From the NCBI GenBank assembly GCA_902490325.1, contig CABUDJ010000023.1, positions 1 to 26,333 on the forward strand: 26,333 bases of DNA, written 5' to 3'. How positions within the stretch are numbered: position 1 is the first letter of the stretch; every line of letters begins with the position of its first letter. This stretch comes from an uncultured Collinsella sp. GTDB lineage: Bacteria > Actinomycetota > Coriobacteriia > Coriobacteriales > Coriobacteriaceae. A program made the position numbers and the translations under genes. The notes below the pieces were generated by a model. The model searched no databases and had not been told where the DNA came from. It saw only the letters and a list, made by a program, of their open reading frames with translations. Positions 7,540-15,499 of this stretch are shown here, piece after piece.

Positions 7540-9240
7540 CTACTTCTTCCGATAGCGGCGGTTGCGGCTCGTCGATGAACCCATTACTTCGATGAGTCCT
7601 TTATCCGCCATTTTTGGCAGATGGTAGCGGACGGACGAAATTTTGACCCCCGATGCAACCGCTATTTCTCGCGCCGTCATATCCACTTCGGCTCTGAGAG
7701 CCTCCAGGATCCTATCCGCTGTCGAAGCTGACGATTCTCTGCTCATATCGATAATCTCAAACGTGTCTTTGCCACATTTTGACAGGACATGTTTATCGAC
7801 AAGATTCCCGCAGATCAGGCGAATGTCATCCGAATCCCACTTCAGGGCCTCTCGTATTTTTTGAACATCGCATACGCACCCATGCTCCCGCATAAACATG
7901 AGCAATGTTTCCTCGCGATCCGTCAGCTCGGTGCCCACATGGCTCTGAATCCACGTGCGGTTTTCAGCAAGCTCCGCCCCGTGCCGGGAAAGCAGCACCG
8001 TAAACGAATCGGCCTTAACGATAAATTTCGGCCTTCCAAGCGAACGAGACTCCATCTCGCGAATCATAGCCGGGATACCAGATCCCTGGCTTTCTGCAAC
8101 GGGCCCCTCGGCATGCTCTAACGGCGTCGCCCCCATTAGGCTCATGAGCTTTGGGTTTCGGCAGCGCGATTCCCCGTCTGCAAGATTGTCCACCGTCTTT
8201 CCGCCCCAAAGCCCACCGGGGTTTTTGATCTCTATTCTGTCTGGATAGATATCGACACTCACGGCCTGCCCCACAAACATGGGCGAATATTCTCGATGGA
8301 TGCAGGCGTTTGCCAAGGCCTCGCGCAAAACCTCCTGGGGAACTTCCCAATCCTCCCTTCTGCCAGCGCCTTGCACTATCGCCGCTTTGCGCAAGTTCCG
8401 TCCAATCGCGACAAGGGCATCTTCGATGCAAGCCGGAATCGGGCCATCGCACAACTGGCGGTCAATAAACCGGGGTTGCCCGGGTGCAGATTTTTCCACA
8501 TCGGAATGAACGGCGACATCAATCATGAGTTTGGGATAGAACTGCTGGGGGTAAATTCCCGCCGACAGAAGCCCTGCGAGCTTCACCGCACCATCCTTTG
8601 TAGTGATATTGAGTCTGACCAGCTGCTTTTCCAGCGTATCGGCCCCGCGCAAAACGCGGGGGGTCTGCAGCCGGCGATTTGCGATAATAGACCGCACGAC
8701 ATCTGGATCCAAATCCTCGACTGTTGCCTCCGAAACCACCGTGCCGTCTGCATCGCTCGGAAGCAACGCACTCTGCAGCTCATATAGCTCAGCGGGTGAC
8801 ATCTTGATATCTTTATCATCCACGCGCTTGTAGCTACCGTTCTGCACGCCGCGCGCGCCGATATAGCAAGGCTTCGCTTTAAGCTCAAGTTCAAAGATGC
8901 GCACCAGAAGCACCTGGAGCCCGTCGACCTCGCCTCGATCAAGCTCGTACCGTGGCGCATGGGTCACCACTGCCGCTGAGCCTCCGTCTCCGATACCCGA
9001 AACAAACTGATCGCGCACCCTATCGATAGCAAAGTTAGCCGAAGGAACAAATCCTTCGGCTTCGTTTAGGCCCAAAATAATGAGCCCACCCGCAGTGTTC
9101 GCAAAAGCGCTCACTGTCTCCCATACGTCCGCGCTCAATTTATTCGTGCAGGCTTTAACTTCTACCGATGCGTCATCAGTCCCCCGCCTGCGAAGGCGCT
9201 CAACGATAAGGCCAAGAGGTTCATCCAGCAGCATTGGCAT
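7540..9240 (-). CDS. COG2865-type regulator: AlbA_2 + GHKL ATPase + winged helices
   Basis: A 566-residue cytoplasmic protein of the family annotated as AlbA_2 (Schlafen AAA_4-like) putative transcriptional regulators. Residues about 8-150 form the AlbA_2 domain, with EVKACTNKL and the diagnostic VSAFANTAGGLIILGLNE at 43-60. Residues about 265-415 resemble the HATPase_c_4 region: EVLREALANACIHREYS at 303-319 carries the N-box Asn311, then IEIKNPGGL at 337-345 and SQGSGIPAM at 384-392. The C-terminus contains two winged-helix-like units (about 436-490 and 508-562), and the basic tail ends RNRRYRKK. The start at 9240 is poorly marked. A second ATG two codons in (9234) is equally possible. A dense array of TTAGAGAGA motifs covers its promoter, suggesting autoregulation. 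The biological role of this family is largely unknown, and the gene lies between direct repeats. Confidence 0.88.
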   Translation of the reverse strand: MPMLLDEPLGLIVERLRRRGTDDASVEVKACTNKLSADVWETVSAFANTAGGLIILGLNEAEGFVPSANFAIDRVRDQFVSGIGDGGSAAVVTHAPRYELDRGEVDGLQVLLVRIFELELKAKPCYIGARGVQNGSYKRVDDKDIKMSPAELYELQSALLPSDADGTVVSEATVEDLDPDVVRSIIANRRLQTPRVLRGADTLEKQLVRLNITTKDGAVKLAGLLSAGIYPQQFYPKLMIDVAVHSDVEKSAPGQPRFIDRQLCDGPIPACIEDALVAIGRNLRKAAIVQGAGRREDWEVPQEVLREALANACIHREYSPMFVGQAVSVDIYPDRIEIKNPGGLWGGKTVDNLADGESRCRNPKLMSLMGATPLEHAEGPVAESQGSGIPAMIREMESRSLGRPKFIVKADSFTVLLSRHGAELAENRTWIQSHVGTELTDREETLLMFMREHGCVCDVQKIREALKWDSDDIRLICGNLVDKHVLSKCGKDTFEIIDMSRESSASTADRILEALRAEVDMTAREIAVASGVKISSVRYHLPKMADKGLIEVMGSSTSRNRRYRKK

Positions 9241-9244
9241 TCCG

Positions 9245-9434
9245 TCTCTCTAAAACGATAGATTTATCTCTCTAAAGTATAGTATATCTCTCTAACTTTA
9301 GAGAGATAAGCACCTTATTTTAGAGAGACATTTAGAGAGATGTATCGAATTCACTGTTAGATAGCCCAATGTTATCTCTTTAACTGTCTTTCTCTTTAGA
9401 GAGACAATTAGAGAGACGAGCGCGACCTCTCTAA
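9245..9434. promoter_or_regulatory. Array of ten TTAGAGAGA / TCTCTCTAA sites
   Basis: TCTCTCTAA occurs at 9245-9253, 9267-9275 and 9287-9295. TTAGAGAGA occurs at 9298-9306, 9320-9328, 9332-9340, 9396-9404 and 9408-9416. One-mismatch forms are TCTCTTTAA at 9375-9383 and CCTCTCTAA at 9426-9434. Start-to-start distances are 22, 20, 11, 22, 12, 43, 21, 12 and 18, mostly near multiples of a helical turn. The sites at 9287 and 9298 form a perfect inverted pair (ATCTCTCTAA-CT-TTAGAGAGAT). The first site lies five bases before the AlbA_2-type start codon. A minus-strand -10-like TATACT (9281-9286) falls between the second and third sites. The likely reader is the winged-helix regulator encoded next to it. 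Confidence 0.75.
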
Positions 9435-9506
9435 TCAAGGGCACCACTCTTTAAGGTGCACACTCCCTAACCGTGCCCTAAGTTGCGGTGAAATAGTCCC
9501 CCGATT

Positions 9507-9557
9507 AACCTGCCAAAAAGGGACAGGTTTATTTTGGCGGGTTTTATCTGGGGAAAC
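9507..9557 (+). repeat. 50-bp hairpin repeat, copy D
   Basis: CCTGCCAAAA (9509-9518), loop AGGGACAGGTTTA, TTTTGGCGGG (9532-9541, one A-to-G difference), then TTTTATCTGGGGAAA. It has the same orientation as copy C about 2.09 kb to the left. Confidence 0.85.
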
Positions 9558-9711
9558 GCAAAATAGCCCCACATACACAACCACCGCAGCTCCATATGAG
9601 GCAAATGAATCAGTAGCGTCTATCCCAAATCTTGAGTATTTGTTCGACAGAACGGCCCCTGCCGGCTCCTGCTAGACTGGTAGATTCCCAACCGTCCATC
9701 CAGGAGCCGCA

Positions 9712-10695
9712 ATGTCGCGCAAGTCCGCCTACAAGCAAGTACTTTCCATCGGCGCCGCCGTGGTGCTGGGGTTTGCGCTGTTCACAGGGTCGCTCGACGG
9801 AGCGCCCAAGTTGTTGTCGCCGCAAAGTGATGAACAGGCGGCAGCTCTGGCCGAAAAACAAAACGAAAGTCCCAGCCGCACCGACGACGAGGCGGACCTG
9901 GTCGATCGGCTCGAATCAGGAACGGCGAGCTCCCCGGACCCTCAAAACAGCCAGGACTCTGGCGATGGCTCCGATTCCGCCACAACCGACACCGGCGACG
10001 GCGCTTCCGCGGACAGCGCCGCCACCCCCATCGACGAGGTCGAAAACCCCGACCTCAACCGCGCCCGCGGTGTTTATCTCAGCAGCATTCCCGACTACGC
10101 CGGCAACCCCTACGTTGCCCTGCGCGCCGACAGCACGCACCCGCTCGGCACACCATCATTCACGCTCGATGAATACGAGCGCGCTACAGAAGAGGGTTGC
10201 TTTAAGAAGTTCTCCAAGCTTGACAGCCTGGGCCGCACCCGCAAAGCGCTCGCCTGCGTGGGCCCCGAATCACTCGGTCAAGGCGAGCGCGGCGATATCT
10301 CGCGTATCCATCCCGCTGGATGGCGCCAGCAGCGCTACGACTTTATTCCGGGCCAGAGCCTCTACAACCGCTGCCATCTCATCGCCTGGTCGCTCTGCGG
10401 CGAAAACGCCAACCGCAAGAATCTCCTCACCGGCACGCGTTATCTCAACGAGACAGGCATGCTGCCGTTTGAGGAGCAGATTCTCGGCTACATCCGCGAG
10501 ACGGGCAACCACGTGCTCTATCGCGTCACACCCATGTATAACGAAGAGGAACTTGTCTGCCGCGGCGTGCGCCTTGAGGCGCAATCGGTCGAGGACCACG
10601 GCAAGACCCTCTGCTTCCACGTGTACTGCTACAACCTGCAGCCGCACGTGCAGATCGACTACGCCACCGGCCGCAACCAGGCATCCGGAGACTAG
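9712..10695 (+). CDS. Exported DNA/RNA non-specific nuclease (EndA/DNA-entry nuclease type)
   Basis: A 327-residue protein with a short basic N-terminus, then one hydrophobic segment (about 11-28, ending FALFTGSLDGA) acting as signal peptide or membrane anchor. A low-complexity linker rich in Asp, Ser, Thr and Ala (about 35-108) follows. The nuclease domain runs from about 115 to 320. Its core is GWRQQRYD (203-210), LYNRCHLIAWSL (217-228) and NRKNLLTGTRYLN (234-246). This is the bba-Me fold with His222 as general base and Asn246 as probable metal ligand. The usual DRGH/NRGH box reads NRCH here, as in some Gram-positive EndA-like proteins. AGGAG precedes the ATG by five bases. A function in extracellular nucleic acid degradation or DNA uptake is inferred. 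No competence gene adjoins it. A strong terminator follows. Confidence 0.88.
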   Translation: MSRKSAYKQVLSIGAAVVLGFALFTGSLDGAPKLLSPQSDEQAAALAEKQNESPSRTDDEADLVDRLESGTASSPDPQNSQDSGDGSDSATTDTGDGASADSAATPIDEVENPDLNRARGVYLSSIPDYAGNPYVALRADSTHPLGTPSFTLDEYERATEEGCFKKFSKLDSLGRTRKALACVGPESLGQGERGDISRIHPAGWRQQRYDFIPGQSLYNRCHLIAWSLCGENANRKNLLTGTRYLNETGMLPFEEQILGYIRETGNHVLYRVTPMYNEEELVCRGVRLEAQSVEDHGKTLCFHVYCYNLQPHVQIDYATGRNQASGD

Positions 10696-10756
10696 TGCCG
10701 ACCGCACCGCCCGTAACCCAAAAATGATTCGTTTTCCTCCGTCCCCATGGGATCAA

Positions 10757-10791
10757 AAAAGGCCGCCCTGGATTACCCAGGGCGGCCTTTT
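10757..10791. terminator. Bidirectional terminator (nuclease / EF-G-like)
   Basis: AAAAGGCCGCCCTGG (10757-10771) and CCAGGGCGGCCTTTT (10777-10791) are perfect 15-base arms around a 5-base loop. A-rich and T-rich flanks suit termination in both directions for the convergent genes. Confidence 0.9.
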
Positions 10792-10824
10792 CGTCAGCGT
10801 CCACATTGCAGGCAAAACCACACG

Positions 10825-12900
10825 CTACTTGGCGCGGCCCTCCTCATAGCGCTCGACCAGCTTGGCCTGAACATCGTAGGGAACCTGCTCGTAGCCAGCG
10901 GGCTTCATGGTAAAGTCACCCGTGCCGCGCGTGATAGAGCGCAGGCGCGTCGAATAATCCGTCAGCTCTGCCAGCGGCGCCTGGGCAATGACCACGGTGT
11001 CGCCGCGCTCATCGGTCTCCATACCCGTCACGCGACCGCGCGATGCCGAGATGTCGCCCATCACAGCGCCGGCGTAGCTTTCGGGAATAGTCACCGTGAT
11101 TTCCTCGATGGGCTCCAGCACCACCGGGTCGGCATCGGCGCACGCCTTGCGCAGGCCGATGCGAGCCGCCGCGCGGAACGCCATCTCGTTGGAGTCGACG
11201 CTGTGATACGAGCCGTCGTACACAGCCACGCGAATGCCCGTGAGCGGGTAGCCGGCAATGATGCCGTCCTTCATGGTCTCCTGGACACCCTTGTCCACGG
11301 CGGGGATCAGCGAGCGCGGAATACGGCCACCTACGACCTCGTCCACAAACTCATAGCCATCGCTCGTGCCGTCGGGCCCAATGAGCGGCTCAACGCGCAG
11401 CCAGCAGTCGCCATACTGACCGGCGCCACCGGTCTGCTTCTTGTGGCGGCCCTGAGCGCTCGCCGTGCGGCGGATGGTCTCGCGATACGGGATGCGGATC
11501 GGCACGCTCTTGGCAACGACCTTGGTGCGGTCCTCCAGACGGTTGAGCAGCACCGAAACCTGCGCCTCACCAACGGCGGAGATAATGGTCTGGCCGGTCT
11601 CCTCGTCGCGGTCGATGCTCATGGTCGGATCGGCCTTGCAGGCCTTCTCGATAAACGTGTAGAGCTTCTCTTCGTCGCCGCGATTCTCGGCCTCGATGGC
11701 AATGCGGTACTGCGAGTTGGGGAACTTAAACGCCGCAGCCTCGACCTTGCCGGTAATCGAGAGCGTATCGCCCGTCTCGGCCGCCAGCTTGGGTGCCACG
11801 ATAATGTCGCCGGCATAGGCGTGACCGACCTCGGTCATGTCGCGGCCGCACATCACATACAGGTGAGCCAGACGGTCGCCCTTGCGGGTACGCGCGTTGA
11901 TCAGCTCAAGACCCGGCTCAAGCGTACCCGTCAGCACCTTGATAAAGCTGATGCGACCCTGCTGCGGATCGGCCAAGGTCTTAAACACAAACGCCACCGG
12001 ACGGTCATCGTCACTCGAGATCTTAAGCGAATCGCCGTCGATAAGCGGCATCTCACCGTAGTCGGTCGGCGCCGGGAAGTACGTCGCGATGTCGTCCATC
12101 AGCGAGTTGACGCCCTGCTCCTTGATGCAATCGCCCGCAAAGACCGGCACAAAGATGCGCTCGGCAATCGCCTTCGACAGCAAGCCCTCAAGCTCCTCCT
12201 GCGTCAGCGTCTCCTCGCCTTCCAGGTACTTCATCATCAGCTCATCGTCGGCCTCGGCCACCAACTCGCACAGATGGTCATGGGCCTCCTCGGCCTGGGC
12301 ACGATACTCCTCGGGAATCTCCGACTCAACGGCTTCGGTGCCGTTGCAATGGCGCGCCTTCATGCGCACCAGGTCGATAATGCCGTCAAAGTCCTCGCCC
12401 TCGCCCCAGGGAAGGGTCACGGCGCCCAATCGCGTGCCAAAGCGCTCCTGCAGCAGGTCCATCGTGGTCGCAAAGCTGGCCTCGGAGCGCGACAGGCGGT
12501 TTACGAACACCGCACGCGCCAAGCGCAGGTCCTCGGCGGCATACCAGAGCTTAACCGTCGTAGGCTGCGGGCCGGCCTCGGCGTCGACCACAAACAGAGC
12601 CGTCTCGCAGACGCTCATCGCGGCAAAGGCGTCGCCGATAAAATCGGGGTAACACGGGGCATCGAGCACATTGATGCGCGCGCCCTTCCAGTCGATCGGT
12701 GCAATGGTCGTCGAGATGGAAAATGCACGCTTGACCTCTTCGGGGTCATAGTCGAGCGTGGGCTTGGTGCCGTCGTGGCCGCCCAGGCGGGCGGTCTTGC
12801 CAGAAAGGTGGAGCATGGCCTCGGCGAGTGAAGTCTTGCCCACCCCGCCTTGGCCTACGAGCACCACGTTCCTTACGTTGCCGGTCTTGGGAGCACCCAT
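10825..12900 (-). CDS. EF-G-like translational GTPase with divergent G motifs
   Basis: A 691-residue protein with the full EF-G domain layout: G domain (about 8-275), domain II (about 300-385), domains III-V with GRHKKQTGGAGQYGD, and a C-terminal RGRVTGMETDERGDTVVIAQAPL stretch. The P-loop is GQGGVGKT (16-23). The other switch motifs are altered. The DTPGH box reads DAPCY (80-84), so the catalytic histidine position is Tyr and the Gly is Cys. The NKxD guanine-specificity box reads NRLS (134-137), lacking the aspartate. The switch I arginine-rich RERGIT box is absent (EEVKRAFSISTT instead). It belongs with EF-G-like/FusA2 paralogues, not the essential FusA, and the role is unknown. The start at 12900 has AAGGAGG at ideal spacing, although the frame is open to 13011. 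A terminator follows the gene. Confidence 0.88.
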   Translation of the reverse strand: MGAPKTGNVRNVVLVGQGGVGKTSLAEAMLHLSGKTARLGGHDGTKPTLDYDPEEVKRAFSISTTIAPIDWKGARINVLDAPCYPDFIGDAFAAMSVCETALFVVDAEAGPQPTTVKLWYAAEDLRLARAVFVNRLSRSEASFATTMDLLQERFGTRLGAVTLPWGEGEDFDGIIDLVRMKARHCNGTEAVESEIPEEYRAQAEEAHDHLCELVAEADDELMMKYLEGEETLTQEELEGLLSKAIAERIFVPVFAGDCIKEQGVNSLMDDIATYFPAPTDYGEMPLIDGDSLKISSDDDRPVAFVFKTLADPQQGRISFIKVLTGTLEPGLELINARTRKGDRLAHLYVMCGRDMTEVGHAYAGDIIVAPKLAAETGDTLSITGKVEAAAFKFPNSQYRIAIEAENRGDEEKLYTFIEKACKADPTMSIDRDEETGQTIISAVGEAQVSVLLNRLEDRTKVVAKSVPIRIPYRETIRRTASAQGRHKKQTGGAGQYGDCWLRVEPLIGPDGTSDGYEFVDEVVGGRIPRSLIPAVDKGVQETMKDGIIAGYPLTGIRVAVYDGSYHSVDSNEMAFRAAARIGLRKACADADPVVLEPIEEITVTIPESYAGAVMGDISASRGRVTGMETDERGDTVVIAQAPLAELTDYSTRLRSITRGTGDFTMKPAGYEQVPYDVQAKLVERYEEGRAK

Positions 12901-13138
12901 GATGACCTCCTTGCAGGGCCGCGCGCAATGCGCGACGCCAACGGGGAGAGTTCGCGGTCGGTGCCATCCCGGGAGCAGCATGGTCGGCAGCCGAGCCGAC
13001 TCACCCTCCAAATGTCCTATGCCACCACCCTACCCTCACGGGCGGCTGTCCATGCATACCTTTCGGCGCACGTATGAATACAGGCGGCGAGAGGAAGAGA
13101 CGAGCTTGTGAGGAGATTATTGAACCCCGTCGATGCAA
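12901..13138. other. Upstream region of the EF-G-like gene
   Basis: This gap separates the EF-G-like start from the terminator of the amino acid transporter operon. It holds the strong AAGGAGG ribosome binding site at about 12907-12913 and must contain the promoter, but I see no convincing -35/-10 pair. The minus frame is open to 13011 without a ribosome binding site. No RNA gene, repeat or additional ORF stands out. Confidence 0.4.
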
Positions 13139-13143
13139 ACAAA

Positions 13144-13177
13144 AAGCCGCCACAGACCGTAAGACCTGCGGCGGCTT
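13144..13177 (-). terminator. Terminator of the amino acid ABC operon
   Basis: AAGCCGCC (13144-13151) and GGCGGCTT (13170-13177) form the stem, with inner CAG/CTG pairing. On the minus strand GGCGGCTTTTTGTTT gives a good U-tract after the stem, downstream of the ATPase stop at 13211. Confidence 0.85.
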
Positions 13178-13210
13178 CGCCTCAATTAATAGTTGAGTAA
13201 ATACCTGAGC

Positions 13211-13975
13211 CTATCCCTCGATACGGCTCAAGAACTCACGGGTGCGCTGCTCGCGTGGATGGTCGATGACCTGCTCGGCAGGACCCTCCTCGACAATGCG
13301 GCCGCCGTCCATAAAGACCACGCGGTCGGCAACATCGCGCGCAAACCGCATTGCGTGGGTCACGATCACCATCGTCATATTCTGCGCGGCAAGGTCTTTA
13401 ATGACACGCAGCACCTCGGTCGTCAGCTCGGGATCGAGTGCCGAGGTCGGCTCGTCAAAGAACAGGATCTCTGGATCGAGCGCCAAGGCGCGGGCGATAC
13501 TCACACGCTGTTGCTGGCCGCCCGAAAGCTCACATGGCACCTTGTTCTCGTTGCCCGTAAGCCCCATCTGCGCGATCAACTCGCGCGCACGAGCTTCCGC
13601 CTGCTCGCGCGGGCGCTTAAGCACGCGGATCGGCGCGTCGATGATGTTTTTCATCACGGTATAGTGCGGGAACAGGTTGTAATTTTGGAACACCAGGCCG
13701 AATCGCGAGCGCGCCTGTTTGGGCACATCGCCCTTCGCATAGACCGCGCCCGAACCCGCATCCGTCGCAACGGCAAGGGCGCCAAACGAGAGTGAGCCTC
13801 CGTCGAGTGTCTCGAGCAGCGTGGCACACCGCAGCAGCGTGGACTTGCCGCCACCCGAAGGCCCGATAATCGCCACGACCTCGCCACGCTTCACCTCAAG
13901 CGAGATATCCTTGAGCACCTCATTGCCGCCAAACGCCTTACGAGCGTTCGTTATATTCATTACCGAACTAGTCAT
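13211..13975 (-). CDS. Polar amino acid ABC transporter, ATP-binding protein
   Basis: The ATP-hydrolysing subunit (254 residues) of a GlnQ/HisP-type importer on the inner face of the membrane. Walker A is GPSGGGKST (38-46), the Q-loop FQNYNLFPH, the signature LSGGQQQR (150-157), Walker B ILFFDEP (170-176), the D-loop SALD, and the H-loop His207. A short insertion (about 70-90) before the Q-loop is also common in this subfamily. The ATG at 13975 overlaps the permease gene by eight bases, consistent with translational coupling. It has only a weak ribosome binding site, and an internal ATG at 13960 is an alternative. It is the last gene of the binding protein-permease-ATPase operon, with a terminator just downstream. 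Confidence 0.93.
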   Translation of the reverse strand: MTSSVMNITNARKAFGGNEVLKDISLEVKRGEVVAIIGPSGGGKSTLLRCATLLETLDGGSLSFGALAVATDAGSGAVYAKGDVPKQARSRFGLVFQNYNLFPHYTVMKNIIDAPIRVLKRPREQAEARARELIAQMGLTGNENKVPCELSGGQQQRVSIARALALDPEILFFDEPTSALDPELTTEVLRVIKDLAAQNMTMVIVTHAMRFARDVADRVVFMDGGRIVEEGPAEQVIDHPREQRTREFLSRIEG

Positions 13976-14621
13976 GGTAGTAATCCAATTTTTTCTCGGC
14001 GGCGCCCAGCAGCATCTCGACCACAAAGTTAAAAACCCAGTAGATCAACGCCGCAATCGCAAACGGCACCATGCTCACCTGCGAGGCAACCAACGCCTTG
14101 GCGGTCGAGAACATCTCGCCCACGCCAATGGCAAACGCCAGCGACGTGTCCTTGACCAGCGTGATGATCTCGTTGCCCATCGCCGGCAGAATACGCTTGG
14201 CGACCTGCGGCATCACGATATACAGAAACGTCTGCGCGCGCGAATAGCCCAGCACCTCGGCAGCCTCGTATTGACCGCGCGGAATGGACTGCAAGCCCGA
14301 GCGATAGATCTCGGCAAAGTAACCGGCGTAGTTGATGATGAACGCCACGACGCACGCCGTCCACTTGGAATCGGGCGTGAGCGAAATGCCAAACACGTAG
14401 TACGGGGCAAAGTAGATGGCAAACATCTGCAGCATGAGCGGCGTACCGCGCATGACCGAGATATAGATGCGCGCAATCCAGCGAAGCGGCACGATTTTGC
14501 TCATGCGCATAAACGCCACGGGGATTCCCAGCGGAATCGACCCCAGCAGCGTCAGCACAAACAACTGCAAGCTGACCAAGAATCCCTGGCCAAGCATCTG
14601 CATCATGACCTGAATAGACAT
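13968..14621 (-). CDS. Polar amino acid ABC transporter, permease
   Basis: A 217-residue integral membrane subunit of the HisM/GlnP type, with about five hydrophobic segments. It has the RGTPLMLQMF segment near residues 59-68 and the cytoplasmic coupling region EIYRSGLQSIPRGQYEAAEVLGYS (about 104-127), the EAA loop that docks on the ATPase. Length matches the family (about 215-225). The start codon at 14621 overlaps the stop of the binding-protein gene as TAATG, an arrangement that favours coupled translation. The frame is open to a TTG at 14636, which is less likely. Only one permease is present, so the transporter probably uses a homodimer. Confidence 0.92.
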   Translation of the reverse strand: MSIQVMMQMLGQGFLVSLQLFVLTLLGSIPLGIPVAFMRMSKIVPLRWIARIYISVMRGTPLMLQMFAIYFAPYYVFGISLTPDSKWTACVVAFIINYAGYFAEIYRSGLQSIPRGQYEAAEVLGYSRAQTFLYIVMPQVAKRILPAMGNEIITLVKDTSLAFAIGVGEMFSTAKALVASQVSMVPFAIAALIYWVFNFVVEMLLGAAEKKLDYYHD

Positions 14622-15481
14622 TACTTGAGCACCCAATTATCGAAAGATAGACCATAGCTTGAATACTTGTCGCACAGGTCCTTAACCGTGCCATCCTCGT
14701 AGAGCGCCTTGAGCGACTCGGTCACGGCATCGGCGGACTTGGTGTCGCCCTTCTTAAAGCCAACGGCGTAGTGCTCGCTGGACAGCGGCTTGTCGAGCTG
14801 CGTATAGACATCGGGCTTGGCGGCAAGCTGATACTGGGCGATCGAGAGGTCACAGGCCACGGCATCGATCGCGCCGCTCTCGAGCTGCATAAAGGCCGTG
14901 TTATACTCGCCGATGGTGTCGAGCGTGGCAAACGTCGCTGCCAGATCCTTCTGGTCGCCCTCGAGCACGTCCTGTGCGGCGGAATCAGTCTGGGTAATCA
15001 CGGTCTTGCCGGCAAGATCGTCCCAGCTCTTGATACCTGCGTCCTTCTTGACCACGAGCACCTGCTCGTTGAGCATGTAAGGCTCGGAGAACGTGTAGTC
15101 GTCCTCGCGGCCCTCCATGGTAAAGCCGTTCCAGATGCAGTTGATGGCGCCGGAGTTGAGCAGCGTGTCCTTGGCATCCCAATCGATGGCCTCGTAATCG
15201 ACTTCCCAGCCCTGCTTATCGGCAACGGCCTTGGCAAGGTCGAGATCAAAGCCCGTGTACTCGCCGTCATCGCCCACAAAGCCATACGGAGGATAGGACT
15301 TGTCAAAGCCCACGACGAGCTTCTTGGACTCCGCAGCGCCCTTCACGTCCTTGGCCGCGGCAGAACCGGCAGCGGAGCCCTTGCCGGCACCACCGCCGCA
15401 GCCGACAAGACCAAGGCCAAGCACCGTGGCGAGTGAGCCGGCTAGACCAACGAACTGACGACGAGACATATCGGTATTCAT
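14621..15481 (-). CDS. Polar amino acid ABC transporter, substrate-binding lipoprotein (Tat-type signal)
   Basis: A 286-residue extracytoplasmic binding protein of the SBP_bac_3 (family 3) class. The N-terminus has a twin-arginine motif (SRRQFVGL, residues 6-13), a hydrophobic stretch, and the lipobox LVGC with Cys28 as the lipidated residue. A Gly/Ala/Ser linker follows. The mature domain starts near KKLVVGFDKSYPPYGFV and contains the family signature GFDLDLAKAVADKQGW, with the second lobe around WDDLAGKTVITQTDSAAQD. The start at 15481 follows AAGGGGG with good spacing, and a longer frame adds only seven residues. The ligand is probably a polar or charged amino acid such as Gln, Glu, Arg or Cys, which cannot be resolved from sequence. 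It heads the operon. Confidence 0.93.
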   Translation of the reverse strand: MNTDMSRRQFVGLAGSLATVLGLGLVGCGGGAGKGSAAGSAAAKDVKGAAESKKLVVGFDKSYPPYGFVGDDGEYTGFDLDLAKAVADKQGWEVDYEAIDWDAKDTLLNSGAINCIWNGFTMEGREDDYTFSEPYMLNEQVLVVKKDAGIKSWDDLAGKTVITQTDSAAQDVLEGDQKDLAATFATLDTIGEYNTAFMQLESGAIDAVACDLSIAQYQLAAKPDVYTQLDKPLSSEHYAVGFKKGDTKSADAVTESLKALYEDGTVKDLCDKYSSYGLSFDNWVLK

Positions 15482-15499
15482 GGTATTCCCCCTTGATGG

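Noticed and set aside
7540..9240. A multi-gene antiphage system around the AlbA_2-type protein
   Set aside because: Neighbours are a larE-type enzyme and an exported nuclease, on the opposite strand and separated by terminators or repeats. There is no operon that would support a defence system.
9245..9434. TTAGAGAGA array read as a CRISPR array
   Set aside because: The unit is only nine bases, occurs in both orientations, and spacings are too short for spacers. No cas genes are nearby.
7418..9557. A complete insertion sequence or composite transposon carrying the AlbA_2-type gene
   Set aside because: The flanking repeats are hairpin elements without transposase genes, and no target-site duplication can be recognised.
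10747..12831. Long plus-strand open frame of 694 codons opposite the EF-G-like gene
   Set aside because: It starts inside the terminator, is rich in Arg/Leu/Gly/His without domain motifs, and is fully explained as the antisense of the EF-G-like gene.
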